Below are positions 35,559 through 44,910 of a DNA stretch of 64,000 nt, piece after piece. Each line of letters begins with the position of its first letter. The first letter of the stretch is position 1. The notes under the pieces are model-generated. The model made no database searches. It was not told where the DNA came from and was given only the letters and a program-made list of their open reading frames with translations. This DNA is from Pseudarthrobacter equi (lineage in GTDB: Bacteria > Actinomycetota > Actinomycetes > Actinomycetales > Micrococcaceae), in contig NZ_LT629779.1 in NCBI RefSeq assembly GCF_900105535.1, positions 3,658,001 to 3,722,000 of the forward strand, in the 5' to 3' direction. Made by a program: the position numbers and the translations under genes.

Positions 35559-37036
35559 AATGCCCCCTCCTTCAAAGTAGCTTCAGTACGCTTTCGCGAT
35601 ACAACAAGTTTGATCGTAGCCAAAATTGCGACGAAGTCCCGCCGGAATGTGGGCAATATAAGTAATAGCGCGGCGCCCGCGAGAGCGCCTGCAACTACAA
35701 CTGCGATTGCCAGAGGATCTTCTAGATCGCGTCCGAAGTGCTGCAGAACTGACCCCGAGCAGAAACAAAGCATCCCAAGAATCGCAGCACGTAATCCGCC
35801 TAAAAATAGGGGCGCCACCTCGATTTGAGCCACCCCCCTTAGCCAGAGCAATGCGAGGGGCCAGCTCGCTACGGCACCAAAGCTGTAGCCCGCCGCAATA
35901 CCGATAGGACCCCAGGCGCTTCCGACGACGATGCAGATAATAAGGATCGAGCGCGAGATCAATGAAAAGCGGAAATGCGAAGCAGTTAGACCTTTAGACA
36001 GAAAAACCCAATAGCTCACGTAACCAATCGCCTGAAAGGCGCCCGCCAATGAAAGTACCTGAAATATCGCGGCGCTCGGTAGCCACTGCTCACCGAAAAC
36101 CAGCCGTATCAGAGGTTCAATTGCCGCAGAGACGGTGGCAAACAAGAGCACAGTCGGGTATGCAACTAGGATCTGGGCGCGCCGAATGTAGCCATTGAAC
36201 CGTATTGTCTCCTCATTTATTCGCGACAACACCGGCAAAGCCACGGCTGTCAGGGGAGTCAATATCTGGTTGAGTGGCATCATTAGCAACTGAAAGCCCC
36301 TGTTGTAATAGCCGAGTTGCGCTGGTCCGAACCTCGCACCGATTATCAGGGAATCAATATTACTGCTCGCGTAGACAAGGACTTGTGTCATCACAAGGCT
36401 TCGACCGTAAACTACCAGTTTCCGGATACTCGCCTTCTTGGTTGGAAGCCCAGGTAACCATTGTGCTGCGCTTACCCTGAATACTAGAAGCGAGAAAGAC
36501 TGCAATCCCAACTGAATAACTAGAGCCCAGTAGCCCAAGCCCAGGACCGCGGCAATCACTGCTGAGCCAAGTCCGACTACCTGAGCCGCTAGGTCTGTTA
36601 TAGAAAGAGCAGTAAATCGCATCTCCCGGGCTAATCCTGCTTGAAATTGCGTTTGGAGTCCGCCAAAAATGAATGTTAAGGAAAGAACCAAAGCGATTTC
36701 TGATACGCGCTTATCATCGTAGATTAGCGAAAACAGCGGTGAGGCGAAGAAGACAGCGGCCGCAACCAATAGTCCCAAACCTGTGTTCAACCAAAAAAGA
36801 TTCGAACGTTGGGGGCGAGAAATGGACGTCGCTTGGACCGTTGCTGGCACCAAACCGAACTCTCGGATGATGTCGCCAACACCAATTACCGCAGTGACCA
36901 TCGCAACAAGACCGAAATCCGATGGGGCCAGAATCCGCCCCAAGACTATTAATCCTGCGAACTGAACAACAAAGCGCGCACCTTGAACGCCAATTGTAAC
37001 GACGGCCCCCCGTGCAGCTAATGTACTAAGACTCAC
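35555..37036 (-). CDS. Wzx-like polysaccharide flippase (MOP superfamily)
   Basis: The 493-residue membrane protein has about 12-14 helices and starts SLSTLAARGAVVTIGVQGARF, followed by VLGRILAPSDFGLVAMV, the classical N-terminal pattern of the PST/Wzx family. It would flip undecaprenyl-linked repeat units to the outer face. It is coupled to the pyruvyltransferase by ATGA, which suggests the pyruvylated sugar is part of the same repeat unit. Confidence 0.9.
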   Translation of the reverse strand: MSLSTLAARGAVVTIGVQGARFVVQFAGLIVLGRILAPSDFGLVAMVTAVIGVGDIIREFGLVPATVQATSISRPQRSNLFWLNTGLGLLVAAAVFFASPLFSLIYDDKRVSEIALVLSLTFIFGGLQTQFQAGLAREMRFTALSITDLAAQVVGLGSAVIAAVLGLGYWALVIQLGLQSFSLLVFRVSAAQWLPGLPTKKASIRKLVVYGRSLVMTQVLVYASSNIDSLIIGARFGPAQLGYYNRGFQLLMMPLNQILTPLTAVALPVLSRINEETIRFNGYIRRAQILVAYPTVLLFATVSAAIEPLIRLVFGEQWLPSAAIFQVLSLAGAFQAIGYVSYWVFLSKGLTASHFRFSLISRSILIICIVVGSAWGPIGIAAGYSFGAVASWPLALLWLRGVAQIEVAPLFLGGLRAAILGMLCFCSGSVLQHFGRDLEDPLAIAVVVAGALAGAALLLILPTFRRDFVAILATIKLVVSRKRTEATLKEGAF

Positions 37037-37098
37037 GAGGCGACCAGAAGACTGCTGTGCTGCTTAGAAACCGAACCAAGCTTGGCGATAACACTTTG

Positions 37099-38265
37099 CT
37101 ACCTCAGCTCTTTGGTCACTGCGATACCAGACAGAGCTTCGTCAAGGGAACGGTATATGGAGTCAACCGAGTACTCTGAACCCACCCAGGTTCTGGCGCG
37201 CTCGACCAGCGAGGCACTGCTTCCTTCATCAGTCAATGCCGCAACAACCATGTCGATCCATTCCGCCGCCGTGGACGCAACATAACAATGTTGGGTGTCT
37301 ACTCCAGCGCCTCTCGCGACAATAGGCGTCGCAACAACGGGGGTCCCCATCACCATAGATTCAATGAGCTTCATCTGCACGCCTGTGGCCATAGTTACAG
37401 GTATTACTGACACCGTGGCGGAAGCGTAGTGTTCAGCAACGTCTTTAACGCGCCCGGTCACGGTGACATTGTCACTCCCGAGCCTACGGGTGCTCTTAGG
37501 TGGAGCATCGCCAACAATGAACAAATGGGCATTGGGAACCCTCTTCAGTACACCGGGTAGGACTTCCCGCACGAACCAGTTCACGGCCTCCGCGTTAGCT
37601 CGATAACTTTGTCGTCCGACGAAAATTATTCGAAGGTCGTTCCTAGCACGATTCTCACTGCTGCCAAGCGGCGACGAGAGCGCATGGGGACTCCTAACCA
37701 ACCTGATGCCTGGATTGTTAGGCTGTAAATCGGTTGGCGAAGAAACAATTACCCGATTAAACTCCGCCAGGACGCGTTCTTCGGCCTCACGCATGCGTTT
37801 CTTCTCAAGACTGGCAATGATCCGCCACATCGGATTCTTGCTTGTCTCGGACAGCAATTCATAGTAAGAGCTCCGGAATTCATCGAGATCAATGACGGTG
37901 GGTATTTCTCCAACCTCGTTGCCGAACTGCGCAGTCCTAATGACATTGAAGAAAGCCAGGTCAGGCCGGAACTCGGCCACAGCTTGCCGCAGGACAGAGC
38001 GGAAGTGCGGAGAGTCAACATAAGACTGTTGTAGCGAGCGTCCCTTCAGTAGGCCAACTAATGACCGCCAATAGGCTCCCGTTTTCTTCATTGGTACCGC
38101 TACGACGCGCGTCACTGGGAGTTGTTGGAGTTCCTCAGCATCCGAAGCCGACCAAGTTGCCCCAACCACCAGCACGTCATGGTTCTTGGCGAGATAGCTG
38201 ATCAGCCCCAAACTCCTTGGCCTCGTTACACTCGGAGCCCACGGCACAACTACGATAATCTTCAT
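37099..38265 (-). CDS. glycosyltransferase, GT-B fold (GT4-like)
   Basis: From ATG 38265, overlapping the preceding stop by ATGA, the product is 388 residues. It has an N-terminal Rossmann-like domain (IIVVVPWAPSVTRPRSLGL) and a C-terminal donor-binding domain with IIFVGRQSYRANAEAVNWF, VTVTGRVKDVAEHYA, and VQMKLIESMVMGTPVVATP where GT4 enzymes have their EGFG/E-x7-E region. It transfers a sugar from a nucleotide donor to the growing repeat unit. The 63 extra N-terminal residues in the longer frame only shadow the neighbouring gene. Confidence 0.85.
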   Translation of the reverse strand: MKIIVVVPWAPSVTRPRSLGLISYLAKNHDVLVVGATWSASDAEELQQLPVTRVVAVPMKKTGAYWRSLVGLLKGRSLQQSYVDSPHFRSVLRQAVAEFRPDLAFFNVIRTAQFGNEVGEIPTVIDLDEFRSSYYELLSETSKNPMWRIIASLEKKRMREAEERVLAEFNRVIVSSPTDLQPNNPGIRLVRSPHALSSPLGSSENRARNDLRIIFVGRQSYRANAEAVNWFVREVLPGVLKRVPNAHLFIVGDAPPKSTRRLGSDNVTVTGRVKDVAEHYASATVSVIPVTMATGVQMKLIESMVMGTPVVATPIVARGAGVDTQHCYVASTAAEWIDMVVAALTDEGSSASLVERARTWVGSEYSVDSIYRSLDEALSGIAVTKELR

Positions 38266-39095
38266 TTGACTAATCCCAATGTCTTGGCAAAGAGACGGCT
38301 GCCAGCGGTGCCGTGCTTGCGAAGATAGACCGACAAGCCCTGGTAGTAGTGACGGGACTTGCCCGCCGCAATAGTGCTTGTACTTTCCAGATGCAGTGCC
38401 GATATGTTTCGGACGAGCTTCACAGAATATCCTTTTTCTGTAGCCCTGCGGCAAATGTCAACATCTTCAAAGTACAAAAAATAGTCGCTATCAAAACCTG
38501 CGACTTCGCGAAATGCCTCGGCGCGGATCATCATGCAAAAGCCAGAAACCCAATCAACGGAGATTGCGGCTCCTGGTACCAATGAGTCGTAGTATGAGGC
38601 CCCATTTGACGATGACTTGAACAAGCTCAGGATGATTGATTTCAGGCCCTTGGGCACGAATCGATCAACGCCAAGTTTACCTAGAAACTCCTTCAAAACA
38701 CTGGGATAGGGCCCCCCAGCAATTCCCTGTTGCCCATTTTCATAGGTCATTCGTGGGGCAACTATCCCCGTTTCGGGTTGATCGAACTCGCGGCACAGGC
38801 CTTGCACAACGTCCGCCGTCACAAAGCAGTCGGGATTGATGAGTAATATTTGGGCAGCATCCGCGCAGTGTTTTGACGCCTTGTTTATTGCTCCACCGAA
38901 TCCCTCATTGGTTTCATCTCCAATGAGCATTAGGCGACTATCTTCGACATGAGAAAGGGCTTTCAGCGATCCCTGATCGTCAGCATTGTCCCAAACAATG
39001 ACCTGCGATAATCCAGAGGCCAATGCGGCGTTCACGCAGTCGACAATTAGGTCTTCAGAATGATAGGCAACAATAATTGCTGATATATCTTGCAT
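38262..39095 (-). CDS. GT2 family glycosyltransferase (rhamnosyltransferase-like)
   Basis: The 277-residue GT-A enzyme begins ISAIIVAYHSEDLIVDCV. It carries VIVWDNADD, NEGFGGAINKASKH and LLINPDC (the DxD-equivalent), then WVSGFCMMIRAEAFREVAGFD and YFEDVDICRRATEKGY. This set is typical of WbbL/RfbF-like rhamnosyl or galactofuranosyl transferases. The gene lies between two GT-B transferases; 1 nt separates it from the upstream gene's stop. Confidence 0.9.
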   Translation of the reverse strand: MQDISAIIVAYHSEDLIVDCVNAALASGLSQVIVWDNADDQGSLKALSHVEDSRLMLIGDETNEGFGGAINKASKHCADAAQILLINPDCFVTADVVQGLCREFDQPETGIVAPRMTYENGQQGIAGGPYPSVLKEFLGKLGVDRFVPKGLKSIILSLFKSSSNGASYYDSLVPGAAISVDWVSGFCMMIRAEAFREVAGFDSDYFLYFEDVDICRRATEKGYSVKLVRNISALHLESTSTIAAGKSRHYYQGLSVYLRKHGTAGSRLFAKTLGLVK

Positions 39096-40310
39096 TTATC
39101 CTTCAATCCCCCGCAACATCTCGTTCGCGTAAGCAGTCCACGAAAATCTTTCGCGCACGAACTTTGCGCCTGCAGCTGCCACCGGAACAGCTATTTCAGG
39201 ATTTTCCAAGATAGCGATCATTTGTTCAGCGACAAGACCGGGCGTATCTCTGACATAACAGTTCACTCCATCCTCAACGTCCAGAGGATCGGCAGATGCA
39301 GAATTGAGTATCACTGGAACCCCGCAAGCCATCCCTCGAAGTGCCTTTAGTAGTATGCCTGCGTCGACAAGTGTCGGGGCTAGTACGGCCGCAGCTTGAA
39401 GATATTCGTCTTCAATATTTTCAACCCTGCCTACGACTTGAATCCGAGTATCGGCAGCGAGTGCCAAGACGCGTGGAGCAGGGCGGGCGCCAACAATTCT
39501 TAGAGTTGCGTGAGGAGATTTTTCCCAAACGAGTGGCATCACGGCATTGGCTAACCACTCGGCGACAGCGATATTGGGCTCACGCCACATCGCGCCCGCA
39601 AATACAAAAGTACTCTCTCCCGCCGAGCTCCACGCCACAGAACTTGTAGGAGGATCCATACCGATGCGCAGATGCGAAACGGACTGGGCCGGCGCCTTCA
39701 GCTGGACCCATTCAGCGTCCCGAGCTGACAACGTGAATACGTGCTTCGCGGCTCGTATCGTCCGTCGCTCAAGTACGTACACCCGGATGTACTCTGCCCA
39801 GCGGTAAAACTTTTCAATCCCCTTGGAAGCCTGGGCACGCTGCCGGAAGACTACTGACGTTATGTCATGCAGTGATATGGACCACGGTATGCTCCGACCA
39901 GTTCGCACGGCCTCCGCGCATTGCAGATACTCAACGTGGAGGTAATCCGGACGACGGCTCTCTATGATTCTCCTAAGTTCGCGACTGTTTGCTCTCGACC
40001 AGTCTTTTCGAAGGCCCGCCGGGTAGAACCCAAAATGACGTAAGAAAGAGGGCTTCGCAGCCATCGCAGGTAGATATGTTACGCCGTCAATGGATTTCGC
40101 CCGGGTTTCAACCTCAGTTTGACCCGGAGCATAGATGTCCACGCTGAAACGGGCTGAAAGTACTTCTACGAGTTTCTGTCCCAGGTCGTCCGCAGCGTGT
40201 CCGTGAGTCTTCAGTGGGGAGTACGGCGTGACAAGCAGGAGCCGTCCCGCAGTGCCACCGGTGTCAAGGCGATCACGTTCCGCGTCCGTGTGAACACCAG
40301 ATTCATGCAT
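39096..40310 (-). CDS. glycosyltransferase, GT-B fold
   Basis: From ATG 40310, with GGAGG at 7 nt, the product is 404 residues. Motifs include LLLVTPYSPLKTHGHAADDL, HVEYLQCAEAVRTG, FVFAGAMWREPNIAVAEWL, IQVVGRVENIEDEY and APTLVDAGILLKALRGMACGVPVI. These are typical of GT4-like enzymes of the FkbM/PslF-type neighbourhoods. It is the first gene of the minus-strand polysaccharide operon that continues to 33262. The frame is open another 300 bp upstream without an SD, which I excluded. Confidence 0.85.
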   Translation of the reverse strand: MHESGVHTDAERDRLDTGGTAGRLLLVTPYSPLKTHGHAADDLGQKLVEVLSARFSVDIYAPGQTEVETRAKSIDGVTYLPAMAAKPSFLRHFGFYPAGLRKDWSRANSRELRRIIESRRPDYLHVEYLQCAEAVRTGRSIPWSISLHDITSVVFRQRAQASKGIEKFYRWAEYIRVYVLERRTIRAAKHVFTLSARDAEWVQLKAPAQSVSHLRIGMDPPTSSVAWSSAGESTFVFAGAMWREPNIAVAEWLANAVMPLVWEKSPHATLRIVGARPAPRVLALAADTRIQVVGRVENIEDEYLQAAAVLAPTLVDAGILLKALRGMACGVPVILNSASADPLDVEDGVNCYVRDTPGLVAEQMIAILENPEIAVPVAAAGAKFVRERFSWTAYANEMLRGIEG

Positions 40311-40680
40311 AGTATTGCCTCCGAATTCGGTCGATGCCGGGCCGAACTCCGGGTCACGCCGCCAGAAGAGATTCCCCAGATCTCGCGGCGCCGACGCTGC
40401 ATGAACCAAGAATAACAGCCCGCCAAGCCGCTTCAGGAGCTGTTGCGCTGCATGTGTCATGCTCACCACTAGGGCGTTCTCGATTCCCCGGCTGGAGCGG
40501 CCGCCCGTACGGATGTCGACGGCAGGTCGGTCTTGAAGATTGGATTGTAGCTTTCGAAAGCTACGTTGCTTCCGCCGTGCGCACCAGCGTAAGGGCTGTA
40601 TCAATCCGCGCAAGGCCGATCATCTCTTACAACGGCCTATGATTGGGCTTGCATTAGTTGGAGCATCACATGGGGGGCGC
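40311..40680. other. divergent promoter region of the polysaccharide locus
   Basis: This 370-bp gap separates the minus-strand glycosyltransferase operon from the plus-strand priming transferase. I see no gene and no convincing operator. It must hold both promoters. The open frame over it continues both neighbours without start signals. Confidence 0.6.
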
Positions 40681-42123
40681 ATGAACACCACGGCCAAGGG
40701 CTGGAGGCCTAAGTATGCGCGGAGGTTGCTACTTATAGATGCAGCCGTAACGCTTTGGGCCGTAGTTGGCGCATACATCGTCCGTTTCGGTTACACAGAC
40801 GCACCCGTCGTGGACGCAAGTGACATCACATACCAGACATTTGCTATTGGCTTAGCGGTCATCTGGTGGTTGATGTTGGGCTTCTGGGGCAGTCGAAACA
40901 GCAGGGTACTAGGCGCAGGGTCAGAAGAATATAAGCGAGTCCTCGCTGCTTCAGTTTGGCTCTTCGGTATTGTGGCCGTGGTTTCCTATGCACTCCGGAT
41001 TGACACTGCCCGCGGATTCGTGGGCTTAGCCTTCCCGGCTGGCGTTCTTGGCCTACTTGTTGCCCGCTGGCTGGTGCGCCAACACCTCAGCCTTGATCGC
41101 AAGCTTGGACGCAGTAACTCGCGTGTCCTGATAATCGGGGGCCCAGATTCTGCAAAGCACCTAGTTCGTTCCCTTACTAGCGCACCTGCAGCGGGTTATC
41201 ACCCCGTAGCGGCTCACCTGCCCGGGGCACAACAGCTCGACTTTGCTCATGAAGATTTCCCAGTTCCAGTAACGGGTGTGAGTTCAGACATCGAGGCACT
41301 CCTGAGCGCCATCGAGGCACACCAGGTGGATGCTGTTGCGGTGTCCGCCGGAGCACTTCTGACGCCATCGGACCTGAGAACGTTGGGCTGGGAGCTAGCG
41401 GCCCGCGAAATCGGCATGATTCTTGCACCCGCTCTTACTGACGTGGCCGGACCCAGAATCCACACCCAGCCTGTGGCAGGGCTGCCTCTTATTCATGTTT
41501 CGACACCGAAGCTAACTGGTGGCAAGAAGGTCGCAAAGCGTTCATTTGACCTGTTCGGAGCCGGCATACTGCTGATCCTGCTGTCACCACTCTTTTTACT
41601 TCTAGCAGCCCTGGTCAAAACAACGAGTGCTGGGCCAGTTTTCTACGCACAGGAGCGCATTGGCCTGCGTGGAACGACTTTCAAGATGTTGAAGTTTCGG
41701 TCCATGAAGGTCGACGCCGACGCGCAACTCCAACAATTGCTGGCCGCGCAGGGTTCTGGGGACAAGCCTCTATTCAAAATAGAAAACGATCCACGTATCA
41801 CGCCGGTAGGACAAATACTGCGGAAATACTCTCTAGACGAGCTCCCGCAACTACTAAACGTCTTCCTCGGCAGCATGAGCCTGGTTGGACCTCGTCCCCA
41901 GCGTGCGAGCGAGGTAGCCCTATACGACGATGCTGCTCATAGGAGACTCTATGTAAGCCCCGGCATGAGCGGCCTCTGGCAGGTGTCCGGTCGCTCCAAC
42001 CTCACATGGGAAGAAAGCATTCGCCTTGATCTCTACTACGTAGAAAACTGGTCGCTTATGGGCGATGTGGTGATTCTGTTCAAGACTTTCCGGGCCGTTT
42101 TTGGAAGTACAGGAGCGTTTTGA
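40681..42123 (+). CDS. WbaP/CpsE-like undecaprenyl-phosphate sugar-1-phosphate transferase
   Basis: The 480-residue protein has four N-terminal membrane helices and a CoA-binding-like middle domain (SRVLIIGGPDSAKHLVRSL). A re-entrant helix precedes the catalytic domain: KRSFDLFGAGILLI, AQERIGLRGTTFKMLKFRSM, LRKYSLDELPQLLNVF, MSLVGPRPQR and PGMSGLWQVSGRSNLTWEE. It starts repeat-unit synthesis by moving a sugar-1-phosphate to undecaprenyl phosphate. The ATG at 40681 has a GGGGGG SD. It overlaps the next gene as TGATG. Confidence 0.95.
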   Translation: MNTTAKGWRPKYARRLLLIDAAVTLWAVVGAYIVRFGYTDAPVVDASDITYQTFAIGLAVIWWLMLGFWGSRNSRVLGAGSEEYKRVLAASVWLFGIVAVVSYALRIDTARGFVGLAFPAGVLGLLVARWLVRQHLSLDRKLGRSNSRVLIIGGPDSAKHLVRSLTSAPAAGYHPVAAHLPGAQQLDFAHEDFPVPVTGVSSDIEALLSAIEAHQVDAVAVSAGALLTPSDLRTLGWELAAREIGMILAPALTDVAGPRIHTQPVAGLPLIHVSTPKLTGGKKVAKRSFDLFGAGILLILLSPLFLLLAALVKTTSAGPVFYAQERIGLRGTTFKMLKFRSMKVDADAQLQQLLAAQGSGDKPLFKIENDPRITPVGQILRKYSLDELPQLLNVFLGSMSLVGPRPQRASEVALYDDAAHRRLYVSPGMSGLWQVSGRSNLTWEESIRLDLYYVENWSLMGDVVILFKTFRAVFGSTGAF

Positions 42124-43994
42124 TGCAGGAGATGCCAAGTTCAAGTGCCTCGCGCTCAGGTGAACTCAGCTCAAACGACAGCCGAAGAGGCCGGCGCCGG
42201 CGACCTAGGCAGCCTCGACGGATTCTCCTAATTTTCGCCGGTGTGTTCCTGCTTCTCGTTGTGCTCAGTGCAGCTTGGCTAGGAATTAGGGCCGCCACAC
42301 TGCATTCTGAGATGCAGCATGTTGCAAGACTTGTACCTGAGCTGAAGACAGCGATTCAAGATAACAACCGATCCACTGCGCTGACCAAGGTGGATGAGCT
42401 CTCTGTCAGGGCTCAGTCATCGCGTCAACTTGTTAGCGACCCAGTCTGGAGCATGGCGACCATTTTGCCCTGGATTGGACCCAATTTCCAAGCAGCAAGA
42501 GAAATGGCAATTTCCGCCGACGACGTTGTTCAACTCGGAGTGGCACCGCTCGCGCAATCCTACGAGGCGCTTGATTGGCAGAACCTCATTACCGAGCAGG
42601 GCATAAACCTGCAGCCTCTAAAGGCAGCGTCGCCCGGACTAACGTCGGCCTCCCATGCCCTGCGCGCGTCCTCCGCCCGCTTGAGGGGAATAGACGCTGG
42701 TGCTTTAATCCCCGCGTTGAAAACCCCTCTCATCGAGGTTCGAAGAGAACTTGATACTGCCGGCGCTGGTTTGGAGGCCGCTTCGGACGCCGCTCGAATG
42801 ACGCCCGAAATGATGGGTAGCGCCGGTGCACGGCATTACCTCTTGCTAGTCGAGAATAATGCCGAAGTTCGTGCGACTGGAGGAATACCCGGAGCGCTGG
42901 CCATCCTCAGCTTCGATAACGGCAGAATGTCACTTGCAGGGCAATCTAGCGCCGGAGCGCTGGGCACTTTCTCCCCTGTCGTTCCCGTAAATTCTGATCA
43001 AACGGAGATCTACTCGGCCCGTCTTGGTAAATTCATGCAAGACGTAAATTTAACTCCGGACTTCCCCACTGCTGCCAGAACCGCATCGTCGATGTGGGAA
43101 AGCAGAACCGGTCAACGGGTTGACGGTGTCATTTCTCTCGATCCGGTAGCTTTGGGCTATCTCCTTGACGGGACGGGTCCAGTCGACTCCATGAACCCCG
43201 AGATTGCGAAGATCGCACAGGGAAAACTGCCACAGAAGCTGAACGGACAAAACGTTGTTAAGACTTTGCTATCCGACGTTTACTCTGCGATCGAAGAACC
43301 CGAGATGCAGGACGCATACTTTGCGTTTGTTGCAAAAGAAATTTTTGGTGCTCTTTCCAAAGGCCAGGGCAACGCAAGCGGTCTGATTGAGGGCGTTACC
43401 AGCAGCGTCCAGGAAGGCCGGCTTCGGCTCTGGTCGCAGGCGGAGACTGAGCAATCAATCATCGGGAAATACGCGTTGAGCGGTTCTATAAGTGGAGTCA
43501 CAGTGGCACCCGCCGAGTTCGGCGTCTATTTCAACGATGGCACAGGCGCCAAAATGGACTACTACGTGAAACGCACTGTTCAGTTGGTGAGGGCGTGCTC
43601 AAAGGACGGCTACGAAGAGACAACCGTGCGCGTTATTAGTACCAATACAGCCCCTAACGACGCCGCAAGATCGTTGCCCGCGTACGTGACCGGTGACGGC
43701 AACTTCGGCGTCCCGCCGGGCTCAGTTCAAACCAACATTGTGGCCTATGGCCCCGCGCAATCCACTGTTGAAACAGCGGTTATTGACGGGCAGAAGGCCC
43801 CGTTTTCGCCACATATCCACGACGGAAGACCCGTAGGCGTAGTGGCTGTCCGCTTGGCACCTGGCGAGAGTCAGACCGTCGAGTTTAAGTTTGGCAAGAT
43901 CGTGCAGCACGCTGAACCTAACTTGGTTGTCACACCGACCGTCCAACCCGTCAAGGATGTGATCCTGCCCACAGCAAACGCGGCCTGTGGTTAA
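42123..43994 (+). CDS. DUF4012 domain-containing membrane protein
   Basis: The 623-residue protein has an Arg-rich N-terminus (RRGRRRRPRQPRR), a single membrane helix (ILLIFAGVFLLLVVLSAAWLG) and a large extracytoplasmic domain. This contains YLLLVENNAEVRATGG-IPGA, the hallmark of DUF4012, and DGVISLDPVALGYLLDGTGPV. DUF4012 proteins accompany exopolysaccharide loci in Actinobacteria and resemble LytR-CpsA-Psr-associated proteins in context, but their activity is unproven. It is coupled to the priming transferase (TGATG) with AGGAG 8 nt upstream. A late Cys pair (LVRACSKD, NAACG) may form a disulfide. Confidence 0.85.
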   Translation: MQEMPSSSASRSGELSSNDSRRGRRRRPRQPRRILLIFAGVFLLLVVLSAAWLGIRAATLHSEMQHVARLVPELKTAIQDNNRSTALTKVDELSVRAQSSRQLVSDPVWSMATILPWIGPNFQAAREMAISADDVVQLGVAPLAQSYEALDWQNLITEQGINLQPLKAASPGLTSASHALRASSARLRGIDAGALIPALKTPLIEVRRELDTAGAGLEAASDAARMTPEMMGSAGARHYLLLVENNAEVRATGGIPGALAILSFDNGRMSLAGQSSAGALGTFSPVVPVNSDQTEIYSARLGKFMQDVNLTPDFPTAARTASSMWESRTGQRVDGVISLDPVALGYLLDGTGPVDSMNPEIAKIAQGKLPQKLNGQNVVKTLLSDVYSAIEEPEMQDAYFAFVAKEIFGALSKGQGNASGLIEGVTSSVQEGRLRLWSQAETEQSIIGKYALSGSISGVTVAPAEFGVYFNDGTGAKMDYYVKRTVQLVRACSKDGYEETTVRVISTNTAPNDAARSLPAYVTGDGNFGVPPGSVQTNIVAYGPAQSTVETAVIDGQKAPFSPHIHDGRPVGVVAVRLAPGESQTVEFKFGKIVQHAEPNLVVTPTVQPVKDVILPTANAACG

Positions 43995-44173
43995 ATCTCG
44001 AGGTTCATTCGTTAACACTATGTAAACCGACTGGATTGAGATTGCTCACAGCGAACGCCGGATGGTACGGTCTTTTTTGGGATATCTATCCGTGGTTCTG
44101 CACAGGGTCTCGTGCGGAGGGGAACTTCCCCAAATTCGGGTATAACAAAACTTAAACGTCTCCGGGGGGACAC

Positions 44174-44773
44174 ATGAAGAAAACACTCGCAGCACTCGCA
44201 CTGGCAGGTTCCATCGCACTTATCGGCTCGACTCCGGCCATGGCCGCAACCTACCCGGCCCTTCCGCCGGCGGCTGGCGTTTCTGACGGCACCGTTGCAC
44301 CGGGCGAAACCTTCACCTTCACGGGTCAGGGATTCATTGCTGGGGAGACGGTAACCATCACGGTCACAGTCGTTACGGGCGGCGCAGCAAATGCTGGCGG
44401 CACCGCAGTTTCGGCCAAGATCCCCGTGTTCCAGGCACCGCAGACGCTTACGGCAACTGCTGACGCTCAGGGCAAGATCGCTGTCCCGCTTGCTCTCAAC
44501 GAGGCCGGGACTTACTCCATCACGGCAACTGGCAACACCTCTGGCGTTACTGTTGGCCCCGTGACGGTGTCGGTTGCTGCTTCACTTGCAAACACCGGTG
44601 GCAACGCTGGCGGCGCGCCGCTGGCCAACACCGGTTCGGGTACAGGTCTGGCCAACACCGGTGCAGATTCCGGTTTGATCCTCTGGACTCTGGTTGGCGC
44701 TGGCGCACTGGCAGCCGGCGCAACCTCCGTGGTGGTTGTTCGCCGCCGCGCCAAGGCAGAGGTTGCTGCATAA
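44174..44773 (+). CDS. LANTG-anchored surface protein (sortase E-type signal)
   Basis: The 199-residue protein has a Sec signal (MKKTLAALALAGSIALIG, cleavage after AMA). One Ig-like domain follows (about 30-135, GETFTFTGQGFIAGETVTI). The C-terminal sorting region carries LANTG three times within 30 residues (ASLANTGGN, APLANTGSG, GLANTGADS). Then come a hydrophobic helix (LILWTLVGAGALAAGATSVVVV) and RRRAK. LAxTG is the signal used by class E sortases of high-GC Actinobacteria. No sortase is encoded in the window. The SD GGGGGG is strong, and the gene is monocistronic with its own terminator. The 179 bp upstream should hold a promoter. Confidence 0.8.
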   Translation: MKKTLAALALAGSIALIGSTPAMAATYPALPPAAGVSDGTVAPGETFTFTGQGFIAGETVTITVTVVTGGAANAGGTAVSAKIPVFQAPQTLTATADAQGKIAVPLALNEAGTYSITATGNTSGVTVGPVTVSVAASLANTGGNAGGAPLANTGSGTGLANTGADSGLILWTLVGAGALAAGATSVVVVRRRAKAEVAA

Positions 44774-44798
44774 CCGCAGCTAGTAAAGCTCCACCAAG

Positions 44799-44838
44799 AA
44801 GGTGGGTGGTCCTCCGCACTTGGAGAACCACCCACCTT
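44799..44838 (+). terminator. intrinsic terminator after LANTG protein gene
   Basis: AAGGTGGGTGGTCCTCC pairs with GGAGAACCACCCACCTT (17 bp, one mismatch), followed by TTCGTTT. This is a typical Rho-independent terminator. Confidence 0.9.
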
Positions 44839-44910
44839 TTCGTTTAACTTCTTTTCAGTTGCGGCCGTCCGAGCTCTGAGAGGCCTGACCGTTACTGTTA
44901 TTGCGTGTAG

